This document shows, piece by piece, positions 1 through 5,013 of a DNA stretch of 7,049 nucleotides; within the stretch, counting starts at the first letter, position 1, and each line of letters starts with the position of its first letter. The DNA comes from DATLFI01 sp035524895 (GTDB lineage: Bacteria > Acidobacteriota > Thermoanaerobaculia > Multivoradales > Multivoraceae): NCBI GenBank assembly GCA_035524895.1, contig DATLFI010000400.1, positions 1 through 7,049 of the forward strand. Reading direction: 5' to 3'. A model generated the notes under the pieces. The model saw only the letters and a list, made by a program, of their open reading frames with translations, was not told the DNA's origin and searched no databases. A program made the translations under genes and the position numbers.

Positions 1-873
1 GAGCATTGGGGGCTTCCCGGCGGGGCGTTGTCGAGATCGTTCAGCAGCCGGAGCCTTCCGGCCTGGACGATCTGTGAACGGCTCGGCATGCCGGCGGCCG
101 TGCTCGGATGGCCGGGGGTCGCGGACGCCGGCATCGCACCCCAAGCGCAGGCGAGCGCGCCGTGGCCGACTCTCGTGCCGCTGGCCGCGGCAGACCCTCG
201 TTTCGAAGCCGTTCACGCCTTCGGCGCCGACCTGCTCGCGGCTGCCGACGAGGACGCTGGCAGAGCGGCCGCGGCAGTCCGTCATCTCGAGGAAGCAGTC
301 GTCGGGGGTCGACCGATAGCCCTCTTCTTGGGGCTCGAGGGTCTGGAGGCCGTCTCGAAGCGCACCTTCGGTGCCTACTCGGCGGTGCACCTCGAGGGCC
401 GGCAGAAGACCGACGCGATCGCTGCCTCGGCGGCGCTGGAAGGCTACTACGCCTATGCCGACGACCTGCTCGAAGAGCTCTGGCTGCGCCTCCCCGAGCC
501 GCGGCTCGTGATGGTGGTTTCCCCCTATGGCATCCGCGAGGCCAGCGGGCTGCGGCGAGCAGCCAACCTGCTCTCGCGGGACCGTAGGTTCGCCGGCGTC
601 GCATCGGGTGCGCCAGACGGCCTGTTCCTGCTTCGCGGCAGTGGCGTGCGTCCGGGATTCCTGAATCGGATCGGGCTGGCGGATGTCGTGCCGACGCTGC
701 TGTACGCCTTGGGATTTCCGGCCGCGCAGGACTTCGACGGCCGTGCCGTCACCGAGGCCTTCGACCCGGAGTTCCTGAGGCGAAACCCGCTCACATTCGT
801 TCCATCATATGAAACGATGCGTCCGCTGCGGGTCGCGGCGCCACCCCTCGCGGGCGCCCCGGCGCTGCCCTGA
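1..873 (+). CDS. Phosphodiesterase/alkaline-phosphatase-superfamily protein, 3' part, probable pseudoenzyme
   Basis: The reading frame is open from the left edge, so the true start lies outside the window; 290 codons are visible before TGA at 871-873. The fold is recognised from the type I phosphodiesterase/nucleotide-pyrophosphatase pattern. A segment resembling 'AVLGWPGV' follows the N-terminal region. Next comes a long helical stretch ending in YADDLLEEL (about 454-480), then the strand MVVSPYGI (511-534), then PDGLFLLRGSGVRPG (613-657) and the C-terminal ADVVPTLLYALGFP (679-720) with a DG pair. In active relatives the strand ends SDHG; here it reads SPYG (520-531). The His expected before PDG is Ala (610-612), and the upstream D...H pair appears as E...K (346-348, 358-360). 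These comparisons are from memory of the family. The upstream part of the active site, including the nucleophile, is not visible. The gene is convergent with the bactofilin gene, 14 bases apart, with no hairpin terminator seen between them. Family assignment is fairly sure; the substrate is unknown. Confidence 0.72.
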   Translation, partial: EHWGLPGGALSRSFSSRSLPAWTICERLGMPAAVLGWPGVADAGIAPQAQASAPWPTLVPLAAADPRFEAVHAFGADLLAAADEDAGRAAAAVRHLEEAVVGGRPIALFLGLEGLEAVSKRTFGAYSAVHLEGRQKTDAIAASAALEGYYAYADDLLEELWLRLPEPRLVMVVSPYGIREASGLRRAANLLSRDRRFAGVASGAPDGLFLLRGSGVRPGFLNRIGLADVVPTLLYALGFPAAQDFDGRAVTEAFDPEFLRRNPLTFVPSYETMRPLRVAAPPLAGAPALP

Positions 874-887
874 AGCGGCGCGGACTG

Positions 888-1325
888 TCAGCCCCGCCGA
901 CGCACGGACTCGACGATGGCCGGGCGTGGAGCCTCCTCGCGGCGAGCCGGAGCCTCCGGCTCCGAAGACGCCTGGGCGCGGGGCTGCATCGAGCAGCTGC
1001 CTTCGAAGAAAGCGCCCTCCTCGATAACCAGCGCCGGCGTCTCGATGTCGGCGAGCACTCGCCCCTTGGCGGAGATCTCCACGCGCCGAGCCGCCTTGAC
1101 CTGGCCCTTGACCGTGCCCGAGATGAAGACCGCGGCAACGGAGATCTCCCCGTCGACCGTCCCGGTGTCTCCCACCATCAGCTCGCCATCGGACACCACC
1201 TTGCCGGTGACCTGGCCATCGACCCGAAAGGTGTCGCGGAACCGCAGCTCGCCCTCGACGCGGCTGCCCTGGTCGAGAAAGCCGTTGAGCTCGCCGCCGC
1301 GTGCATCGCCGCCTTTGAAGATCAT
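888..1325 (-). CDS. Bactofilin (polymer-forming cytoskeletal protein)
   Basis: This encodes a 145-residue protein with the bactofilin (DUF583-type) right-handed beta-helix at about residues 16-113. It shows the repeating short-strand pattern of glycines and alternating valines, such as VEGELRF, VDGQVTGKV, GTVDGEISV, ISGTVKGQVKA and the closing FFEGSCSM. Bactofilins polymerise without nucleotide into filaments or membrane patches that act as scaffolds. The tail (114-145) is short, rich in Pro, Ala and Glu, and probably disordered. No signal peptide or membrane segment is present, so a cytosolic, membrane-associated place is expected. The ATG overlaps the parB stop in an ATGA. A strong AAGGAG (1339-1334) lies 8 bases upstream, inside parB, so the two are likely translationally coupled. 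In Myxococcus, bactofilins organise ParAB and parS; a similar role here is inference from coupling. The gene looks intact. Confidence 0.93.
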   Translation of the reverse strand: MIFKGGDARGGELNGFLDQGSRVEGELRFRDTFRVDGQVTGKVVSDGELMVGDTGTVDGEISVAAVFISGTVKGQVKAARRVEISAKGRVLADIETPALVIEEGAFFEGSCSMQPRAQASSEPEAPARREEAPRPAIVESVRRRG

Positions 1326-2212
1326 CGTTTCGTCTCCTTGCCGCCGACGAGGTGGTCGTAGAGTCGCATCAGCTCGTCCTCGGAATGGAAGTGGATCCGT
1401 ACCGTGCCGGCCTTGCCACGACGCCGGATCTCGACGCGGGTCTGCAGTGCACGGGTAAGCCGCTCCTGCGCCGCCTGGGTGTTGGCGTCGGCACTTGGCT
1501 GTCCTTTGCGCTGGGGCTTCGCGCGCGACGCTCCGTCGCCGACCAACGCCTCGATCTCGCGCGCCGAGAAACCTCGCTCCACCGCCTCTCGCGCCAGCTC
1601 GGCCTGCCGGCGCGGGTCGTCGAGGGCAAGGAGGGGCCTGGCCTGCCCGGCGCTGAGGGTGCCGCTCCGGAGCAGAGCCAGGACCGCTTCGGGCAAGCGC
1701 AGCAGCCGCAGGGTGTTGGTCACGGTCGCTCGGCTCTTGCCGACCCGTGTCGCGATCAGCTCCTGGGTGAGGCCGAACCGGTCCCGGAGCTCCTGGTACG
1801 CCTCGGCTTCTTCGATCGGTCCCAGGTCACTGCGCTGGAGGTTCTCGACCAGTGCGAGCTCGAGCCAGGAGCTCTCGGACCCCGCCTCCCTGACCACCAC
1901 GGGCACGCGATCCAGGCCCGCCAGTCTCGCGGCGCGCCAACGGCGCTCGCCCGCGACGATGGTGAACCAACCAGGCTCCTCCTCCACCACCACGATGGGC
2001 TGAAGGATTCCCTGCGCCCGAATGGAGTCCGCGAGCTGGCCGAGCGACTCCTCGTCGAAGCTCTCTCGTGGCTGGTGCCGATTGGGGCGTAGCTGCGAGA
2101 TCCCTGCGTCCCGGACTCCCGTGCCTACAGAAGGAGCAGGCGCCGCCGGCGCGCTCTCACCCAGCAACGCGTCGAGGCCGCGTCCCAGCCCGCGCCGGCG
2201 CGGAGTTGTCAT
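1322..2212 (-). CDS. parB: ParB/Spo0J chromosome-partitioning CTPase
   Basis: This 296-residue ParB is of normal length and complete. Residues 6-17 (RRGLGRGLDALL) are the N-terminal peptide that stimulates the ParA ATPase. The ParB/Srx CTP-binding domain covers about 36-130, with QPIVV at 71-75, GERRWRA at 88-94 and ENLQR at 123-127. A helix-turn-helix follows at about 148-170 (LTQELIATRVGKSRATVTNT) and should recognise parS. A basic, Gln/Ala-rich linker (about 228-250) leads to the C-terminal dimerisation domain (252-290). ParB loads at parS, closes into a CTP-dependent clamp and spreads along DNA near the origin. The ATG overlaps the parA stop (ATGA), with a GGAGG (2225-2221) 8 bases upstream. 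The probable cognate site is the parS-like sequence at 3644-3659, near the start of the same operon. Nothing is missing from the motifs. Confidence 0.97.
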   Translation of the reverse strand: MTTPRRRGLGRGLDALLGESAPAAPAPSVGTGVRDAGISQLRPNRHQPRESFDEESLGQLADSIRAQGILQPIVVVEEEPGWFTIVAGERRWRAARLAGLDRVPVVVREAGSESSWLELALVENLQRSDLGPIEEAEAYQELRDRFGLTQELIATRVGKSRATVTNTLRLLRLPEAVLALLRSGTLSAGQARPLLALDDPRRQAELAREAVERGFSAREIEALVGDGASRAKPQRKGQPSADANTQAAQERLTRALQTRVEIRRRGKAGTVRIHFHSEDELMRLYDHLVGGKETKR

Positions 2213-2970
2213 GCCGCGTTCCTCCGCAAGACTTCCTGGGCGAGCTCCAGGTAGGCCTGCGCTCCTCGCGACTTGATGTCGTACTCGAGCACCGGGATGC
2301 CATGGCTCGGGGCCTCGGCCAGCCGCACGTTACGCGGCACGATCGTGTCGTAGACCTTGCCGGCGAAGTGCGCGCGGATCTCCCGTACCACGTCCCGCGC
2401 CAGGTTGGTCCGCTCGTCGAACATGGTCAGCAGCACGCCCGCGATGCGCAGCTCCGGGTTCAGGCCCCGTCGCACCCGCTCGAGGGTGGACACCAGCTCG
2501 CGGACGCCCTCCAGCGCGAAGTACTCGCATTGGATCGGCACCAGGATCGCCTCGGCCGCGACCAGTGCGTTGACCGTGAGGTGCCCGAGGGAGGGCGGGC
2601 AATCTATCAGGACGAACTCGTAGGCAGGCGCGATCTCGTGGATCGCATCGTGCAGCCGGCGCTCCCAACCCTCCTCGCCGACCAACTCGACCTCCAGGCC
2701 CACCAGGTCGCGGTCTGCGGGCAGGATGTCGAGAAAGGGGAAGCCCGTTGGACGCGTCGCTTCGGAGACCGGGCTCTCGCCGCACAAGACGTGGTAGAGG
2801 TTGGGCGCCGTCGCCTGGAGCCCCAGGCCTCGGGTGGCGTTGCCCTGCGGGTCCGCGTCCACGAGGAGGGTGCGTCGCTCGAGCGCAGCCAGCGCGGCGC
2901 CGAGGTTGATCGCGGTGGTGGTCTTGCCGACTCCGCCCTTCTGATTCGCGATCGCCACGATGCTAGTCAT
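2209..2970 (-). CDS. parA: ParA/Soj chromosome-partitioning ATPase
   Basis: This 253-residue protein is a small, chromosomal-type ParA (Soj) without the N-terminal DNA-binding extension of plasmid type Ia ParAs. The deviant Walker A motif KGGVGKTT is at residues 11-18 with both signature lysines (K11, K16). Walker A' is VDADPQGN at 37-44, and Walker B is FVLIDCPPS at 119-127. The C-terminal part carries the family pattern TIVPRNVRLAEAPSHG near 214-229. ATP-bound dimers coat the nucleoid; ParB stimulates hydrolysis, which moves the parS complex. The gene is the second of the rsmG-parA-parB-bactofilin operon. Its ATG overlaps the rsmG stop by ATGA. The ribosome-binding sequence ahead of it is weak (GGA about 6 bases upstream), so translation may depend on ribosomes finishing rsmG. 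This is an intact gene. Confidence 0.97.
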   Translation of the reverse strand: MTSIVAIANQKGGVGKTTTAINLGAALAALERRTLLVDADPQGNATRGLGLQATAPNLYHVLCGESPVSEATRPTGFPFLDILPADRDLVGLEVELVGEEGWERRLHDAIHEIAPAYEFVLIDCPPSLGHLTVNALVAAEAILVPIQCEYFALEGVRELVSTLERVRRGLNPELRIAGVLLTMFDERTNLARDVVREIRAHFAGKVYDTIVPRNVRLAEAPSHGIPVLEYDIKSRGAQAYLELAQEVLRRNAA

Positions 2971-3641
2971 GCTCGATCCGGTTCACACGTCGAGAGCTGG
3001 GAGAATGCGGACCATGTCCGGATGACCCGTTTGTCGCCGCCCGCTAGCGGCATCACGTCGCCAACCGCCCGAAAGCCCTGGGGTGGCGAGGACGACTCGG
3101 GACCGCTCCATTGCAGCACGTGCCCGCCCGCGCTCAGTCGCGCGTGAAGCGTTCGCCAGGCGGCACGCTCGAGCCTCACCGCACGCAAGGTAACGAAGTC
3201 TAGTCGCTGTGGCACGCCCTCCGGAAGCTGCGCGCGCAGATAGCCCGTAACCACGCGAAGCGTCGTGTCCGCAGCGGTCGCGGCGCGACGAAGAAAGGCC
3301 GCCTTGCGCTCGCGCGACTCCAGCAGAACGACATCGATCCGGGGGCAGCACACGGCAAGGATCAGCCCCGGGAAGCCGCCACCGCTTCCCAGATCGAGGA
3401 GCTGGCGTCGTCCCGGCAGCCGATCGAGCAGAGGAATCGCGGCGACCGACTCGCCGTAGTGCCTCTCGATCACTTCGCTTACCGTACCTGGACCCACGAG
3501 GCCGATCCGTGGGTTCCACCGCTGGAGCTCCAGGTAGTGGCCGTGGAGCCTGGAAAGTACAGCGGCGGAAAGCTCCGGCGCGAAAGGCAGGAGCCTGGCC
3601 GAGAACTCGGAGAGGCCGATCGACGGCAGCTCAGCAGCCAC
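2967..3641 (-). CDS. rsmG: 16S rRNA (guanine-N7) methyltransferase RsmG (GidB)
   Basis: RsmG uses S-adenosylmethionine to methylate N7 of a guanine in the 530 loop of 16S rRNA (G527 in E. coli), and its loss gives low-level streptomycin resistance. The 224-residue protein shows an N-terminal helical region (about 10-60) with the family-like LQRWNPRIGLVG at 39-50. The SAM-binding loop LLDLGSGGGFPG is at 81-92, an acidic ribose-binding end of strand 2 at E108, and RERKAAFLRR at 110-119. The start is GTG at 3641: a TGA lies in frame four codons upstream and there is no other ATG, GTG or TTG codon near the N-terminus. No good ribosome-binding site lies in front, because the 20 bases upstream are largely taken up by the parS-like sequence. 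It heads the rsmG-parA-parB-bactofilin operon, and its stop overlaps the parA start. Confidence 0.95.
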   Translation of the reverse strand: MAAELPSIGLSEFSARLLPFAPELSAAVLSRLHGHYLELQRWNPRIGLVGPGTVSEVIERHYGESVAAIPLLDRLPGRRQLLDLGSGGGFPGLILAVCCPRIDVVLLESRERKAAFLRRAATAADTTLRVVTGYLRAQLPEGVPQRLDFVTLRAVRLERAAWRTLHARLSAGGHVLQWSGPESSSPPQGFRAVGDVMPLAGGDKRVIRTWSAFSQLSTCEPDRA

Positions 3642-3643
3642 GA

Positions 3644-3659
3644 TGTTTCACGTGATACC
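3644..3659. promoter_or_regulatory. parS: parS-like ParB-binding site
   Basis: The 16 bases TGTTTCACGTGATACC match the near-universal bacterial parS palindrome TGTTTCACGTGAAACA at 14 of 16 positions, including the full left half and the CACGTG core. The differences are A to T at position 13 and A to C at position 16. It ends two bases upstream of the rsmG GTG, at the head of the operon that encodes ParA and ParB, which supports function. ParB nucleating here could also affect transcription of rsmG-parAB. Binding itself is inferred. Confidence 0.82.
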
Positions 3660-3672
3660 TTACGGTGAAACA
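3644..3672. repeat. Inverted repeat made of parS half-sites
   Basis: TGTTTCAC at 3644-3651 is mirrored perfectly by GTGAAACA at 3665-3672, with 13 bases between. The right arm is a second parS half-site whose own left half is degenerate. It may be a relic of a second parS, or a site where a ParB dimer could contact one arm. The repeat is seen directly; its role is unknown. Confidence 0.6.
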
Positions 3673-3695
3673 ACACCCGCGTCATGCCAGGTCAA
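3667..3695 (-). promoter_or_regulatory. Weak candidate promoter for rsmG-parA-parB-bactofilin
   Basis: On the minus strand a good -35-like TTGACC (3695-3690) is followed, after 17 bases, by a poor -10-like TGTTTC (3672-3667). The -10 coincides with the parS-like half-site, and transcription would begin close to or inside the parS at 3644-3659. The spacing is right but the -10 matches the consensus badly, so this is only a candidate. It overlaps the first codons of the divergent LAGLIDADG gene. Confidence 0.22.
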
Positions 3696-4043
3696 CCGAG
3701 CACCCCGAGCACGGCTCCAGACGCGACCTCCTTCGAGGTCGGCTTTTTCGTCGGGCTGCTGGTCGGCGAGGGCCACTTCGGGGGCGACGGGCGACAGCCG
3801 CACATCACGCTCCGGATGCACGTCGATCACGAGCGTCTCTTCCGTTGGCTCACCGTCCACTTTCCCGGCGGAAAACTCTACGGCCCCTACGACCACAGCG
3901 GGCGCCGCTACTACCAGTGGATGGCGCGCGGAGCGTATCTGAAGCAGGTCCTGCTCCCGCTGCTCGATCGGCACCTCACCGCCGATCTCGACGGCAAGGC
4001 CCACGACCGCTACCAGGCCATGAAACGAACGTATCGGTTGTAG
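3684..4043 (+). CDS. Small single-motif LAGLIDADG homing-endonuclease-like protein
   Basis: This 119-residue protein has a disordered, Pro/Ser/Thr-rich start (2-16) and then one LAGLIDADG-type helix, FVGLLVGEG at residues 22-30. E29 falls at the position of the metal-binding acidic residue, followed by HFGGDGRQP (31-39). The strands and helices expected of one LAGLIDADG half-unit follow: ITLRMH (41-46), HERLFRWL (49-56), PGGKLYGPY (61-69), YYQWMARG (76-83) and a final helical LLPLLDRHL (90-98). With one motif it would have to act as a homodimer. It is free-standing: no intein or intron is visible. It could be a homing nuclease or a domesticated DNA-binding protein, as WhiA shows is possible for this fold. 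The ATG has no recognisable ribosome-binding site. It lies between jag and rsmG, on the opposite strand, 42 bases from the rsmG start and 13 bases from the jag stop. Base composition resembles the neighbours. Confidence 0.8.
   Translation: MPGQPSTPSTAPDATSFEVGFFVGLLVGEGHFGGDGRQPHITLRMHVDHERLFRWLTVHFPGGKLYGPYDHSGRRYYQWMARGAYLKQVLLPLLDRHLTADLDGKAHDRYQAMKRTYRL
3724..3748 (+). terminator. Terminator-like hairpin inside the 5' end of the LAGLIDADG gene
   Basis: A perfect 7-base-pair stem (CGACCTC at 3724-3730 with GAGGTCG at 3735-3741) with a 4-base loop is followed by GC and five T's (3744-3748). This has the form of a short intrinsic terminator reading on the plus strand. It covers codons 14-22 of the LAGLIDADG gene and so might attenuate it, but the stem is short and the motif could be a by-product of the coding sequence. 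Confidence 0.3.
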
Positions 4044-4056
4044 CGCCGCAGACCGC

Positions 4057-5013
4057 TCAGGCCGACCGGATGGTGACCCGCTTGAAGTAGCCGCGGCCCA
4101 GACTCTCCGTGGTTACCGAGGCGTCGTGCAACAAGGCCACGTGGACGACCCTGCGGTCGGCTGGCATCATCGGCTCGAGGATCGCACGCTCACCGGTGCG
4201 GCGCACCTCCGCGGCGGCGCGATGGGCCCGAGCGCGCAGGCGCTCCTCCCTCAGCTCCTGGAAGCCGTTGCAGTCGACCCGACAGTCCATGGATTCCTCG
4301 GTGTCGCCGTCGAGCAACCGCGGCAACAACGTCTGGAGCGCCTGTAGCGCCTCCCCTTCGTCCTCGACCAGCCACTCCGCGTCGGCCCCGCTGAGGTTGA
4401 CGTCGAGGCGCTCCGGACCCATGCGGACAGACGCTCCCAGGTCGAGATCGGCCAGGCCGAGCAGCAACTCGAGCCACTGCCGCGCCGACGCCTCGGCACC
4501 GCTCGAAGCCAGCGGTTGCGCCTCCAGGCTCTCCTCGACGGTACGCGGCAGCGTCCGCCAAAGTCGACCGCCACCGTCCCCGATCGAACCCTGGCTCCGC
4601 TGTGGTGCGGCCGGCTCCCTTCGCGCGGGATATGTCTCCGGAGCCACGACGCGCTCTTCGGACGCTTCCTCGACCGCCTCGGCGGGCGCTCCTTCGACCG
4701 CCTCGACAGGTGACACGCCTTCCGAGGATGCCGTAACCACCTCGCTGGAGGTGACGTCCACTGCCTCCGCAGCCTCCGTGACCTCCGCCTCTCTCTCCGG
4801 CGGCTCCGACGACACCGGCAGCTCGCCGGGCTCCGCGACCAGTCGTGTCGGATCGACCCGGATCACAACGCGCCTGCGTTTGGTGAAGCCGGAGCGCTTG
4901 TCGACCTGCTCGTAGCGAAGCCGTGAGGGGTCGACTCCGAAGTGCCCTGCCGCCTCGAGCACCGCGCGATCCAGGTTCGCCGCCGAGAAAAAACGCCGCT
5001 CTACGCTACTCAT
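4057..5013 (-). CDS. jag: Jag/KhpB-type RNA-binding protein (Jag-N, KH, R3H) next to YidC
   Basis: This 318-residue protein is longer than typical Jag proteins (about 200 residues in Bacillus). The Jag-N domain is at about 5-54 (FFSAANLDRAVLEAAGHFGV, then RRRVVIRV). An acidic Ala/Glu/Val-rich linker follows (about 60-165), including a degenerate 8-residue repeat at 103-118 encoded by two 24-base units. The KH domain is at about 178-235 and the R3H domain at about 258-316, with R287-x3-H291 and the family ending VTTESLGRGYFKRVTI. The KH GXXG loop, normally G-[KR]-x-G before LxALQ, reads E217-D218-E219-G220, which should weaken RNA binding by that domain. The R3H signature is intact. The ATG overlaps the yidC stop (ATGA), with GAGGGG 8 bases upstream, so coupling with YidC is likely. 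KhpB/Jag proteins bind many RNAs and influence cell division and envelope; the exact role here is unknown. Confidence 0.92.
   Translation of the reverse strand: MSSVERRFFSAANLDRAVLEAAGHFGVDPSRLRYEQVDKRSGFTKRRRVVIRVDPTRLVAEPGELPVSSEPPEREAEVTEAAEAVDVTSSEVVTASSEGVSPVEAVEGAPAEAVEEASEERVVAPETYPARREPAAPQRSQGSIGDGGGRLWRTLPRTVEESLEAQPLASSGAEASARQWLELLLGLADLDLGASVRMGPERLDVNLSGADAEWLVEDEGEALQALQTLLPRLLDGDTEESMDCRVDCNGFQELREERLRARAHRAAAEVRRTGERAILEPMMPADRRVVHVALLHDASVTTESLGRGYFKRVTIRSA

Noticed and set aside
874..887. Bidirectional terminator between the convergent phosphodiesterase-like gene and bactofilin
   Set aside because: The gap is only 14 bases and shows no hairpin with a T-run in either direction.
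1352..2092. Plus-strand open frame opposite parB
   Set aside because: It is antisense to parB, with no recognisable domain and no independent start context.
3117..3122. CACGTG in rsmG, with further copies at 4138-4143 and 6000-6005, as possible extra parS sites
   Set aside because: The flanks do not match TGTTT...AAACA; these look like chance hexamers in coding sequence.
2068..3147. Long plus-strand open frame (359 codons) opposite parA and the start of parB
   Set aside because: It is antisense to well-recognised parA and parB, its translation resembles no family I know, and GC-rich codon bias readily leaves such frames open.
3660..4004. Minus-strand open frame opposite the LAGLIDADG gene
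   Set aside because: The plus-strand frame carries a recognisable motif order. The antisense frame has none, and the AAGGAGGT near 3737-3730 does not precede a usable start.
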